Source of the DNA: an uncultured Ruminococcus sp.
GTDB taxonomy: Bacteria > Bacillota > Clostridia > Oscillospirales > Ruminococcaceae
Reading direction: 5' to 3'
Length of the DNA stretch: 64,000 bases
Assembly (NCBI RefSeq): GCF_937915125.1
Contig: NZ_CALDMP010000076.1
Coordinates: 1-64,000 of the forward strand
In this document: positions 18,793 to 27,534 of the stretch, piece by piece
Position numbering within the stretch: position 1 is the stretch's first letter
Layout: each line of letters starts with the position of its first letter
The notes under the pieces: model-generated
Told to the model about the DNA's origin: nothing
What the model saw: the letters and a program-made list of their open reading frames with translations, nothing else
Database searches by the model: none
Program-made: the position numbers and the translations under genes

Positions 18793-20277
18793 ATGTCGGT
18801 AAATGCACCGCCGGATGCCGCCGTTTATCGGGAGCATCCTATCAAGATTCTGCGCTACAGTGCCAAAAACCTCTGGCTCCTGATCTTCCCTCTGCTGCGC
18901 AGTCTGCGCTTTTATCCCTTTTCCCTGCAAAATCTCATCGACTGGGGCGCCGGCGCATGGTTCGATCTGCTGATTGCCTTGCTGATCCTGGGCATCGGTA
19001 CACTGCGGTGGCAGTCCTGCGTGTACTACTTTGATGAGATCTCCATTCATTCAAAGAGTGGTCTGCTGCTGCAAAAGGAAACAGAAATTCCGCTGGATCG
19101 CATTACATGCACTGTAGAAGAGCACATCTTTTATCTGCGTCCCATCCGTGCTGTCCGACTACAGATCAGTACGGCATCCGGTTCCGTCCCCGAAGCGGAC
19201 ATGAAGCTGATCCTCTATCTCCGGGATCTGCACCGGATGCGACAGCACATCCCTGTGCTGCAAAACGACAGTTCCAAAGCTATGGCATACCACACTCCAG
19301 CATGGCGCGTGCTGCTCTTTTCGGCACTATTTTCCAGCAGCTTCTCCGGCGCTCTGTACATTGCCACTCTCTTTTTTGAGGGCGGCAGAATCACATCGGA
19401 TCTGCTGGAACAGTTCCAGGCGCAGCAGCTTCTGGAGGATGCCACGGAGCGTGCCTCTTCGGCATTTCACGGCGTTCCTCGTATTGCCATCACCATCGGC
19501 ATCGTGATCCTGTCCCTGTGGCTGGTCTCCTTTGGTCGAAATCTCCTGCGCTACGCCCGATTCCGCATCCGGTTCGGCAGTGAATTCATCTCTGTGCATA
19601 TGGGGATTCTGAATCGGCGGCGATATCATCTCCGAGATTCTGCCATTGTCTTTCCCGACCTGCGGCAAAACCTGATCATGAAGATCTGCGGCATGGTATC
19701 TCTGCACATTCGCTGTCCCGGCTATGGCAGCCGCCGGGATACCCTGCCCGTACTCATTCCGCTCATGCGAAAAAAATCCTCTCAGGCACTGCTGCAAAAG
19801 CTTCACGCCGCCCAGTCCCTGAAAAAGCCCCATGTCACCGCACGTTCAAATCTGCGGTTTTTCTGGTCTTTCGTATGGCCGCCGGTCATCGGACTGTGTG
19901 CCATTGTACCGGCACGGATCCTGCTGCTCCATCTTCTGCCGAAATTCGATTCCATGATCCGGTTTTTCTCTGTCATGCTGGTCATTCCCCTGGCATGGCT
20001 TCTCCTGATCCGCATCGTCTCCCTTCTGACGCAGTATGTGGCAATGGACACGGAAACTGTACAGTTTCATTTCAGCCAATGGTTTACGTTCCATACCATT
20101 ACAGTCAAGCGAAGTCATATCGTCCGGGCAGATTTCAGACAAACGCCTCTGCAAAAGCAATACGGCGTGGGGCATCTTTACCTGGTCTGCAATGGTCCGC
20201 GGCAGGAACGATATAAGCTGACGGCACTTCCGGAAGAGGCGGCGAGAACAGTGATTGCCGCATTAAATGAAAAATAG
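18793..20277 (+). CDS. Large PH-domain membrane protein, YdbT-like
   Basis: The 494-residue protein has several pairs of transmembrane helices (about 25-45, 50-75, 170-195, 235-255, 355-380 and 385-410). They alternate with about three bPH_2 domains, each preceded by a pattern such as CVYYFDEISIHSKSGLL or FRIRFGSEFISVHMGIL. AAAGGAGG lies 6 bases upstream of the ATG. It is the second gene of the PH pair and shares its promoter. The role is inferred only from the Bacillus pair. Confidence 0.8.
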   Translation: MSVNAPPDAAVYREHPIKILRYSAKNLWLLIFPLLRSLRFYPFSLQNLIDWGAGAWFDLLIALLILGIGTLRWQSCVYYFDEISIHSKSGLLLQKETEIPLDRITCTVEEHIFYLRPIRAVRLQISTASGSVPEADMKLILYLRDLHRMRQHIPVLQNDSSKAMAYHTPAWRVLLFSALFSSSFSGALYIATLFFEGGRITSDLLEQFQAQQLLEDATERASSAFHGVPRIAITIGIVILSLWLVSFGRNLLRYARFRIRFGSEFISVHMGILNRRRYHLRDSAIVFPDLRQNLIMKICGMVSLHIRCPGYGSRRDTLPVLIPLMRKKSSQALLQKLHAAQSLKKPHVTARSNLRFFWSFVWPPVIGLCAIVPARILLLHLLPKFDSMIRFFSVMLVIPLAWLLLIRIVSLLTQYVAMDTETVQFHFSQWFTFHTITVKRSHIVRADFRQTPLQKQYGVGHLYLVCNGPRQERYKLTALPEEAARTVIAALNEK

Positions 20278-20304
20278 ATGGCAATACCACTCTTCAAAAT
20301 CACC

Positions 20305-20333
20305 TTGCAATTTTCCCTCATTTCTGGTAGAAT
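20305..20333 (+). promoter_or_regulatory. tex promoter
   Basis: TTGCAA (20305-20310) and TAGAAT (20328-20333) are separated by 17 bases, 37 bases before the tex start. Confidence 0.65.
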
Positions 20334-20369
20334 AGAGACATATCCCTACAGATTGGAGCGTAACAGAAG

Positions 20370-22529
20370 TTGAATATCAATCAGACACTGGCTGCAGAAT
20401 TTCAGCTGCGGCAGGAACAAATCGACCACACCATTGCCCTGCTGGACGATGGAAAAACCATTCCTTTTATTGCACGATACCGGAAAGAAGCCACCGGCTC
20501 ACTGGACGACCAGGTACTCCGTGCCATTGACACACGCCTGCAATATCTCCGGAAGCTGGAACAGCGCAAGGACGAAATCATCGCCGCCATTGATGCCCAG
20601 GGAAAACTGACCCCGGAACTGTCCGAGAAGATCCGTGGGGCAGAGACTCTGGTGGAAACAGAGGATCTTTATCTGCCCTATCGACCCAAGAGAAAGACAA
20701 GAGCCTCTGCGGCAATTGCCCGTGGACTGGAACCTCTGGCACGTATCCTGATGCAGCAGGATCCCCGGACAAACCCGGACAGCGAAGCGGCTTCTTTTGT
20801 TGACCCGGAAAAGGAAGTCCCCGACACAGACGCCGCACTTCAGGGTGCCATGGATATTCTGGCGGAGGAAATGGCGAACGATGCCGACCTGCGCAAACAG
20901 ATGCGCCGATTCACCATGCTGTCCGGCACCATTTGTTCCCGTGCCGCTGACCCGGAGGCGGAAACGCCCTATCAGAATTATTACGACTATCAGGAGCCGG
21001 TAAAGCGTATTGCCGGTCATCGTGTGCTGGCACTAGATCGAGGTGAGCGGGAAAATGCACTGAAGGTTTCCCTGGTGCTGCCGGAAGGACATGGGCCGTC
21101 TATTGTGGTGCACAAGTTTGTGAAAAATCAAAGTCCCTGCGGTATCTTAGTGCAGACGGCGGCAGAGGATGCCTTTCAGCGGCTGCTGTTCCCGGCAGTG
21201 GAGCGTGAGGTACGCAAGGCGCTAACAGAACAGGCGGCGGCTTCTGCCATTCAGGTATTCGCCTCTAACCTGCGTCAGCTGCTCATGGCGGCACCGCTGA
21301 AAAACCGCACTGTTCTGGGAGTCGATCCGGGATACCGTACCGGATGCAAGCTTGCTGTAGTGGACGAAACCGGAAAAGTCCTGGACACCGGCGTTGCCTA
21401 TATTACGCTCGGCGAAGGCAGACAAATGGAACAGGGCAAAAAGACCATGCAGCGCATGATGATACAGCACCACGTCACCGCCGTTGCCATCGGAAACGGC
21501 ACCGCATCCCGTGAGGCAGAAGCAGTGGTGGCAGATCTGCTGAAAGAACTCCCCCACAAGGCGGCATACATGGTAGTGTCCGAAGCCGGTGCGTCTGTCT
21601 ATTCGGCATCCAAGCTAGCGGCTGAGGAATTCCCGGAATATGACGTTTCCCTGCGCAGTGCTGTGTCCATTGCACGGCGGCTCCAGGATCCGCTGGCGGA
21701 GCTTGTGAAGATTGACCCCCAGGCGATCGGCGTAGGGCAGTATCAGCACGACATGCCCAAAGCAGAGCTGACAGCGGCACTGGATGGCGTAGTAGAGGAT
21801 TGCGTGAACCATGTGGGCGTTGACCTGAACACTGCCTCCTTCTCTCTGCTGTCCCACATCGCCGGTATTAACCAGACCATTGCCAAAAACATCGTGGCAT
21901 ACCGTACAGAAAACGGTGCATTCACTGATCGGAAGCAGCTGAAAAAAGTGGCAAAGCTGGGGCCGAAGGCATTTGAGCAGTGCGCTGGATTTCTCCGTGT
22001 CCCCGGTGCAAAAAATCCTCTGGACAATACGGCAGTGCACCCGGAGAGCTACAGTGCAGCTGAGACGATCCTGAAAGAATGCGGATTCCAGCTGGCAGAT
22101 ATATCCGGGCAGAGCCGCAGTGAGATCACAACCATTGCCCAGAAGCACGGCATGGCTGCCATTGCAGAAAAGGCAGGCGTCGGCGTGCCCACAGTGACGG
22201 ATATTGTCAAAGAGTTGGCAAAGCCGGGACGTGACCCCAGAGATGAACTGCCGCCGCCTCTGATGCGCAGCGGCGATATCATGGAATTGAAAGACCTGAA
22301 ACCGGGCATGGAACTGACGGGAACAGTTCGGAACGTCATTGACTTCGGTTGTTTTGTGGACATCGGTGTCCATGAGGACGGACTGGTGCATATTTCCCAG
22401 ATCTGCGACCGGTACATTAAGCATCCGCTGGAAGTGGTAAAAGTCGGCGATGTCGTACAAGTCTGGGTGCTGGATGTAGATACAAAGAGGAAACGCATCT
22501 CCCTGACTATGAAAAAGCCGAAAGCGTAA
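20370..22529 (+). CDS. tex: Tex family nucleic-acid-binding transcription accessory protein
   Basis: The 719-residue protein has the full Tex layout. It opens with an N-terminal helical region (RYRKEATGSLDD, about 38-49). A YqgF/RNase H-like domain follows (GVDPGYRTGCKLAVVDETG, about 315). Helix-hairpin-helix repeats come next (LNTASFSLLSHIAGI and following), and the C-terminal S1 RNA-binding domain (GTVRNVIDFGCFVDIGVHEDGLVHIS, given in parts: GTVRNVIDFG, then DGLVHIS) spans about 645-715. Tex binds RNA and RNA polymerase and affects transcription processivity. The start is TTG at 20370 with GGAG 11 bases upstream. It is monocistronic with a strong terminator 200 bases downstream. Confidence 0.95.
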   Translation: MNINQTLAAEFQLRQEQIDHTIALLDDGKTIPFIARYRKEATGSLDDQVLRAIDTRLQYLRKLEQRKDEIIAAIDAQGKLTPELSEKIRGAETLVETEDLYLPYRPKRKTRASAAIARGLEPLARILMQQDPRTNPDSEAASFVDPEKEVPDTDAALQGAMDILAEEMANDADLRKQMRRFTMLSGTICSRAADPEAETPYQNYYDYQEPVKRIAGHRVLALDRGERENALKVSLVLPEGHGPSIVVHKFVKNQSPCGILVQTAAEDAFQRLLFPAVEREVRKALTEQAAASAIQVFASNLRQLLMAAPLKNRTVLGVDPGYRTGCKLAVVDETGKVLDTGVAYITLGEGRQMEQGKKTMQRMMIQHHVTAVAIGNGTASREAEAVVADLLKELPHKAAYMVVSEAGASVYSASKLAAEEFPEYDVSLRSAVSIARRLQDPLAELVKIDPQAIGVGQYQHDMPKAELTAALDGVVEDCVNHVGVDLNTASFSLLSHIAGINQTIAKNIVAYRTENGAFTDRKQLKKVAKLGPKAFEQCAGFLRVPGAKNPLDNTAVHPESYSAAETILKECGFQLADISGQSRSEITTIAQKHGMAAIAEKAGVGVPTVTDIVKELAKPGRDPRDELPPPLMRSGDIMELKDLKPGMELTGTVRNVIDFGCFVDIGVHEDGLVHISQICDRYIKHPLEVVKVGDVVQVWVLDVDTKRKRISLTMKKPKA

Positions 22530-22727
22530 TGGCGAAGTAAAAGGCTGCACATCATGCTGGTCCAGCTGAGCACAGCTGGCGCAGGTCCAGGGACGCTGCC
22601 TGCAGGCAGCGACAAGGGGCTTTGCTCCTTGACCCCACCAGCATTTTCGAGAAATTGCTGAATCAAAAAGCTTCATTGCCGCCTGTGGCGATGCCGTACT
22701 TGTGTGTATTGCCTTGCTTTTTTACTG
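22530..22727. repeat. Hairpin-rich spacer after tex, no gene
   Basis: The stretch contains nested hairpins: GGTCCAGCTG near 22559, GCTGCCTGCAGGCAGC near 22595 and CAAGGGGCTTTGCTCCTTG near 22613. The words GGTCCAGCTGAGC and AGGGACGCTG resemble the hairpins at 449-535. No reading frame is convincing. Confidence 0.55.
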
Positions 22728-22771
22728 AAAAACGGACGAACATAGCCGCTCAGCGTATGTTCGTCCGTTTT
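22728..22771. terminator. Bidirectional terminator between tex and the radical SAM gene
   Basis: AAAAACGGACGAACATA pairs with TATGTTCGTCCGTTTT. T-runs follow on the plus strand (TTTTATTTTTATT) and on the minus strand. The two flanking genes converge on it. Confidence 0.9.
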
Positions 22772-22779
22772 ATTTTTAT

Positions 22780-23406
22780 TTACCGCCGGGTGGCTGCATC
22801 GTCAAACTTCCGGATTCGCAGCCGAATCCCCAGCTTTTCCGCAAGCTGCTTTGCCGCCGCCAGTTCCGACGGCTCCAGCACATCCACTACCGTCAGCATC
22901 ACCTGAGGCACATATGCCTTACAATCCACTGCAAACCGCTGCATTGCAGAAAACGCCTCTGCCCCGAATTTCGGGCGTGTCACATCAAGATATGCCTCTT
23001 CCGTTCCGGCATTCAGACTGATGGAAACAATATCCACCAGTCCTTCCAGATCTGCCGCCGTAGATCTGCCATGAATCAGATCCGACAGCCCGTTGGTGTT
23101 CAGACGGATACATTTCACCCCACGCGATTTCAGATAACGTGCCGTCTCCTGCAGTACATCCAACCGCTCCGTAGGCTCACCGAAGCCGCAGAACACCACT
23201 TCCTTGTATTTCGTCACATCGAACCCATCCAACGCTGTGCGTATCTCCTCCAGTGACGGCTCGTGCTCCAGCCACAAGGGATCCGAGCCGTATGCACCAT
23301 CGCTCATAGTGCGGATGCAGAATGTACATGCGCAGGGACAGTGGTTGGTGATATTCAAATAAAGATTTTCGCCTACTTCATAGGCAATGGTCATTGCCTT
23401 CTGCAT
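22780..23406 (-). CDS. TatD-associated type radical SAM protein
   Basis: The 208-residue protein carries the radical SAM iron-sulfur motif CX3CX2C as Cys23, Cys27 and Cys30 in NHCPCACTFC. This is followed by a family-typical glycine motif, FCGFGEPTERLD. The NITNHCPCACTFCIR start resembles the family known as TatD family nuclease-associated radical SAM proteins. The substrate of that family is not established. No tatD gene lies next to it here; the neighbours are rlmH and an MBL hydrolase, 16 bases and further upstream. GGGAG lies 9 bases before the ATG. Assignment to the family is from memory of its motif. Confidence 0.82.
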   Translation of the reverse strand: MQKAMTIAYEVGENLYLNITNHCPCACTFCIRTMSDGAYGSDPLWLEHEPSLEEIRTALDGFDVTKYKEVVFCGFGEPTERLDVLQETARYLKSRGVKCIRLNTNGLSDLIHGRSTAADLEGLVDIVSISLNAGTEEAYLDVTRPKFGAEAFSAMQRFAVDCKAYVPQVMLTVVDVLEPSELAAAKQLAEKLGIRLRIRKFDDAATRR

Positions 23407-23422
23407 GAAAGATCACTCCCGA

Positions 23423-23902
23423 TTATTTATGATATTTCGTCCCATTCAAGATCTGGTAACTACGGTAAATCTGCTCCAGAAGCATGACCCGTGCCAGCTG
23501 ATGGGGAAAAGTCATCTCCGACATGGACAGACGCAGCTGTGCACGTTGCTTTACCGCCGGTGCCAGTCCATAGGAACTGCCGATAAAAAAGGTTACTGCA
23601 CCGTTGTCGCCGCCGCAGGCAGCATCTGCGATCTTCGCCGCCAATGCCGGACTATCCAGCTGTTTGCCCTCAATACACATGGCAACGCAGAACCCACGGG
23701 CACGTTTCAGCAGTTCTGTGCCCTCTTTCTCCAGTGCCTGCGCAATTTCCCGATCAGAGGGATCCTGGGGCAGGGATACCGGCTCCAGTTCCACAATTTG
23801 CAGCTGACAAAACCGGGAAAGCCGCTTTTCATATTCCCGGCAAGCCTCTCGCAGATAGGATTCCTTGCACTTGCCCAGTGCTAAGATCTGTATCGTCTGC
23901 AT
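23423..23902 (-). CDS. rlmH: 23S rRNA (pseudouridine1915-N3)-methyltransferase RlmH
   Basis: The 159-residue SPOUT methyltransferase methylates pseudouridine 1915 in helix 69 of 23S rRNA. The knotted SAM-binding C-terminus shows FFIGSSYGLAP and SEMTFPHQLARVMLLEQIYR in pieces typical of the family. The start at 23902 (MQTIQILALGK) overlaps the stop of the upstream MBL gene by one base (TGATG), so translation is coupled. A 23-codon-longer frame overlaps that gene and is rejected. Confidence 0.95.
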   Translation of the reverse strand: MQTIQILALGKCKESYLREACREYEKRLSRFCQLQIVELEPVSLPQDPSDREIAQALEKEGTELLKRARGFCVAMCIEGKQLDSPALAAKIADAACGGDNGAVTFFIGSSYGLAPAVKQRAQLRLSMSEMTFPHQLARVMLLEQIYRSYQILNGTKYHK

Positions 23903-24696
23903 CAGAAGATCACCGCCTGTTCCAGACCGCAGGGTGCGGATACTTGTAACAAAAAGTCCCGGTTCGGGCACATACCCTGTTCCTGCAAATGGGACAATAC
24001 CGTCTCCTGTGCCAGAGGCATGGTGTTGTTGTTTTCGCTGAGATGCCCCAGTACAATTCGTGTCGTACCGCTTTGCACCAGCTGTTCCGCCAGACCGGCG
24101 CTGTCGCCGTTGGACAGATGTCCATATTGTCCACGGATACGCTGCTGCAAATAATAGGGATACGGCCCCGTACGCAGCATCTGAGGATCATAATTTGCCT
24201 CCAACAGCACCAGATCCGTCCCCAGCACTGCCTGTTCCACCTCCGGTGTCACGCAGCCCAGATCTGTACAGACGGCGCAGCTCTGTCCGTCCGGCATGTC
24301 AAAGCGATAGCCGCAGCTGCCGGGCGCATCGTGCATGGTGGAGAATGCCGTTACGGCAATGTCTCCGGTATGTACAGTCTCTGTCGGCTGTATCTCATAC
24401 AGCATGACGCTGTCCGGCAGCGCAACAGTATCCTGTATCTCCGCCAATGTTTCCGCCGTGGCGTAAACGGGAATGTTATACTTTCCCAGAAATACACGCA
24501 GCCCGGCAATGTGATCGCTGTGACTGTGGGTAATAAAGATACCCTGCACCGCCTCTATGGGGATATCGTGGGCTCGTAGGGACTGGGTCAGCTTCCGGCA
24601 GGACACACCGGCATCCACCAGCACACCGCCGGACGGACTGCCCACAAAGGACGCATTGCCCTTGCTGGAACTGAAAAGAGAATAAAACTTTGACAA
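23902..24696 (-). CDS. MBL-fold metallohydrolase, YycJ/WalJ-like
   Basis: The 264-residue protein has the metallo-beta-lactamase motif HSHSDHIAG (57-65) and further metal ligands in TMHDAPGSCGY and GHLSENNN. Its overall length and the opening FYSLFSSSKGNA fit the YycJ/WalJ family, linked to cell-wall and DNA-repair phenotypes in other Firmicutes. The walRK genes are not nearby. The start is TTG at 24696, with AGGAGG 7 bases upstream. It is followed by rlmH, as in many Firmicutes. Confidence 0.88.
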   Translation of the reverse strand: MSKFYSLFSSSKGNASFVGSPSGGVLVDAGVSCRKLTQSLRAHDIPIEAVQGIFITHSHSDHIAGLRVFLGKYNIPVYATAETLAEIQDTVALPDSVMLYEIQPTETVHTGDIAVTAFSTMHDAPGSCGYRFDMPDGQSCAVCTDLGCVTPEVEQAVLGTDLVLLEANYDPQMLRTGPYPYYLQQRIRGQYGHLSNGDSAGLAEQLVQSGTTRIVLGHLSENNNTMPLAQETVLSHLQEQGMCPNRDFLLQVSAPCGLEQAVIF

Positions 24697-24754
24697 AATA
24701 GAACCTCCTGCCGTAAATGCAATATGGGCATCTCCCCACCCCGTGGGGAGTCAT

Positions 24755-24863
24755 CCTAGTCGCCGTCCGCAGACAGCGAAACACCCTGCGCCGTATTCCG
24801 GTGCGGGTCAAGGGTGGTGAGAAAAAGCAACCCCTTGAAAACGTTCCAGTGGAACGTTTTCAA
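24755..24863 (-). repeat. R3 interspersed repeat, copy 2
   Basis: A 74-bp block at 24755-24828 matches, as its reverse complement, 375-448, with few mismatches. It is joined to a hairpin TTGAAAACGTTCC-agt-GGAACGTTTTCAA (24835-24863). Order and orientation agree with copy 1 on the opposite strand. Confidence 0.7.
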
Positions 24864-24898
24864 CGCACCCACTCCAATCCTCACCAAAAATCCCACAA

Positions 24899-24928
24899 CA
24901 AAAGCCGTCAACTGCATGACGGCTCTTT
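24899..24928 (-). terminator. murA terminator
   Basis: AAAGCCGTCA and TGACGGCTCTTT form the stem; TTTTGTTGT follows on the minus strand. Confidence 0.8.
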
Positions 24929-24944
24929 CAACAATACTTTCGAT

Positions 24945-26234
24945 TTACAGCGCTTCTTTCAACTCTGCTGATGCCGCCGGCTCGGAAACCTTCTGAATAT
25001 CTGCACCGATCTCACGGAGCTTTGCATCCAAATTCGCATAGCCGCGCTCAATATGATAAATGTCCTCAATTTCCGTAATACCATGTGCCGCCAGTCCTGC
25101 AATGATCAGTGCTGCACCTGCACGGAGATCGCACGCCTTTACCGGTGCACCCGTAAGCCGTCCAGTGCCTTCCACGACAGCAACCTTGCCATCCACAGAA
25201 ATATCCGCACCCATACGGCGCAGCTCATCCACATAACGGAAACGCTGCTCCCAGACGCCTTCTGTAATGATACTCGTACCCTCAGCCAGTGTCAGCAGCG
25301 TGGTGATCTGGGGCTGCATATCCGTGGGGAAACCCGGATGGGGCATGGTTTTGACATTGGTACGCACCAGCGGTCCGTCTACCCAGACACGGACACTGTC
25401 GTCGAATTCCTCAATATTTACACCGATCTTCCGCAGCTTACTGGTAATCGGCTCCAGATGCTTCGGAATCACATTTGTCACCAGAACATCGCCGCCTGTT
25501 GCAGCTGCTGCGATCATAAAAGTACCAGCCTCGATCTGGTCGGGAATGACAGAATATACTGCACCGTGGAGATGCTCCACGCCACGAATTTTGATGACAT
25601 CCGTGCCGGCACCCATGATGTCTGCACCCATGGAGTTCAGGAAGTTCGCCAGGTCAACGATATGGGGTTCCTTGGCTGCATTTTCAATGATAGTCAGTCC
25701 CTTGGCACGGACAGCTGCCAGCATGGCGTTCATGGTCGCACCAACAGAGACCACGTCTAAGTAGATCTGATTGCCCACCAGCTGATCTGCCACCAGATCC
25801 ACCATGCCATGTTCAATGCTGCATCTTGCACCCAGGGCAGAAAATGCCTTCAAATGCTGGTCAATGGGTCGGTCACCCAGAGGGCATCCGCCCGGCATAG
25901 ACACACGTGCCTTTCCATAGCGTCCCAGCAGTGCACCCAGGAAGTAATAGGATGCCCGCATTTTCCGCGCACTCTCATAGGGTACACAATAATTGGTCAG
26001 ACCTGCCGCAGAAATACGGACAGTGGTTTTGTTCAGATATTCCACCTGCGCCCCCATCTCGTAGAGGATCCGCAGGCTGATGGAAACGTCGCTGATATCC
26101 GGGACATTTTCCAGAATACAAGGTTCATCGCTGAGCAGAACTGCCGGGATCAGGGCAACCGCCGCATTCTTTGCTCCGCTGACTTCTATTTCTCCGGCAA
26201 GGCGATGCCCGCCGTGAATGACAAATTTATCCAA
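24945..26234 (-). CDS. murA: UDP-N-acetylglucosamine 1-carboxyvinyltransferase MurA
   Basis: The 429-residue enzyme catalyses the first committed step of peptidoglycan synthesis, transfer of enolpyruvate from PEP to UDP-GlcNAc. The KNAA motif (22-25) and the catalytic Cys117 in PGGCPLGDRPID are present, so fosfomycin sensitivity at this site is expected. The start is TTG at 26234 with AAGGAG 8 bases before it. A GTG 11 codons upstream has no site. Its promoter is about 320 bases upstream. Confidence 0.95.
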   Translation of the reverse strand: MDKFVIHGGHRLAGEIEVSGAKNAAVALIPAVLLSDEPCILENVPDISDVSISLRILYEMGAQVEYLNKTTVRISAAGLTNYCVPYESARKMRASYYFLGALLGRYGKARVSMPGGCPLGDRPIDQHLKAFSALGARCSIEHGMVDLVADQLVGNQIYLDVVSVGATMNAMLAAVRAKGLTIIENAAKEPHIVDLANFLNSMGADIMGAGTDVIKIRGVEHLHGAVYSVIPDQIEAGTFMIAAAATGGDVLVTNVIPKHLEPITSKLRKIGVNIEEFDDSVRVWVDGPLVRTNVKTMPHPGFPTDMQPQITTLLTLAEGTSIITEGVWEQRFRYVDELRRMGADISVDGKVAVVEGTGRLTGAPVKACDLRAGAALIIAGLAAHGITEIEDIYHIERGYANLDAKLREIGADIQKVSEPAASAELKEAL

Positions 26235-26556
26235 TTTCGTCTCTCCTTCAATTTGTGCACCAGGCACTTGGCGAAAGGCACCGGGAAAGGAGCCGGGTCT
26301 TTCATGCCGGGAGGCACATCAGGAACCGCAAGCTTTTATTTCGCAGCAAGCTGCACTGCAATTCCTGCACATCTATTCCAGCACGCCCGCATTCGCACGC
26401 AGGCATTTCCATTGGTATATGACTTACCCGGCAGTATCTGCCAGGAAAAAATGCTTTTCCAAAACGCCGGATGCACTTCCGGCAACGCACAGCTGTATGC
26501 AATTGCCATACAATCTGAGCATCTGCACACAGTATATTTTGTATGCTATCTTTATT
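26235..26556 (-). other. Long 5' leader of murA
   Basis: About 320 bases lie between the -10 box and the murA start. They contain several GC-rich inverted words (for example TTCCGGCAAC near 26474). A small frame at 26336-26530 has no good ribosome-binding site. I see no known riboswitch. Confidence 0.45.
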
Positions 26557-26585
26557 ATTATACACGAATCCACTGCGTTTGTAAA
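26557..26585 (-). promoter_or_regulatory. murA promoter
   Basis: On the minus strand TTTACA (26585-26580) and TATAAT (26562-26557) are separated by 17 bases. Confidence 0.75.
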
Positions 26586-26703
26586 GTAAAAAGCAAGTAT
26601 TTTTTTCGCATTTTGGCAGTATTGCAGGAAAAGTCAAGTCCACCGTCAAACCATTTGTACGCATTTCATAAAAATTGAAGCAAAATTTCAACAAAGTGCC
26701 CAA

Positions 26704-27522
26704 TCACGAAGCAGATAATTCCCCATACGTACCAATTTCAATGGATGTGATGAGGATATCTTCCTCCGGCGGTGTATAGCCGCCCTCGGTCTCTGCCGGT
26801 TTTGCTGCTGCATCGGTAATGGCATCAATGGTGGCAAAGCTCTCGTCGCCGTATGCCTGGGCAAATACCGTCATCTGCTGAGAATAGTTGGGCACACCAC
26901 CCCGTTCCAGGAATGCATTGTTGATCGCCTCTGCATTTTCAGAGACAGACTGCAATTCTTCCTTAGTGGCATCGTCAAATACAATGGAATTGCACACGAC
27001 AAACCGTGTGCCGCAGTAAGCTGTCATTCCTCCAGTGAGACGTGCCCAGAAGCCGCCTTCCTGCGTGGTAGTAGGAACACAGAATGCGCCCCGCAGCGGC
27101 CAGAGATCCGGGCTGGTCTCCCGTTCCACCTTTTCGTAGGTATCATCTGCCCCGGCTGCCAGGGTGCCGTCCACATTGGGGCTGCCTGCTTCGAAATAGA
27201 CGCCTTTTTCCACGGAGAACACATAGGTGTTGTCATAATAGCCGGACTCTGCCAGTTCTGTGAACTGTGCCACATAGTCAGGTGCCTGTTCCGGGTATAG
27301 TTCCGCCACAATATCCCCTGCTGTGGTGTGCACTTTCATTGCCATTGCATCCTCTTCCGGTTCATCCAGCTGCACCAGGGTCACCTCACCCATATCCACA
27401 TAGGTTTTGCTCTGCTGCTCCAGATAGGAACAACAGGAGAACACGCCGAAACAAAGCAGCGTCATGACAATCATCAGGATGAATACCCTGGTGATCCCTT
27501 TTTTATGATCCTTGAACGCCAT
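26704..27522 (-). CDS. Membrane-anchored cyclophilin-type peptidyl-prolyl isomerase
   Basis: The 272-residue protein has a short basic N-terminus, one transmembrane anchor (about 13-31) and an extracytoplasmic cyclophilin-like domain. That domain starts at MKVHTTAGDIVAELYPEQAPDYV (in parts: VHTTAGDIVAELYPE, then APDYVAQF). The expected core arginine and Q-x-G motif of cyclophilins are not obvious, so activity is uncertain. The two Cys in the anchor (SCCSYL) could make it a lipoprotein, but the spacing is not a clear lipobox. AAAGGA lies before the ATG. It follows cysS by 12 bases and is probably in the same operon. Confidence 0.75.
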   Translation of the reverse strand: MAFKDHKKGITRVFILMIVMTLLCFGVFSCCSYLEQQSKTYVDMGEVTLVQLDEPEEDAMAMKVHTTAGDIVAELYPEQAPDYVAQFTELAESGYYDNTYVFSVEKGVYFEAGSPNVDGTLAAGADDTYEKVERETSPDLWPLRGAFCVPTTTQEGGFWARLTGGMTAYCGTRFVVCNSIVFDDATKEELQSVSENAEAINNAFLERGGVPNYSQQMTVFAQAYGDESFATIDAITDAAAKPAETEGGYTPPEEDILITSIEIGTYGELSAS

Positions 27523-27534
27523 AAAAATCCTTTC

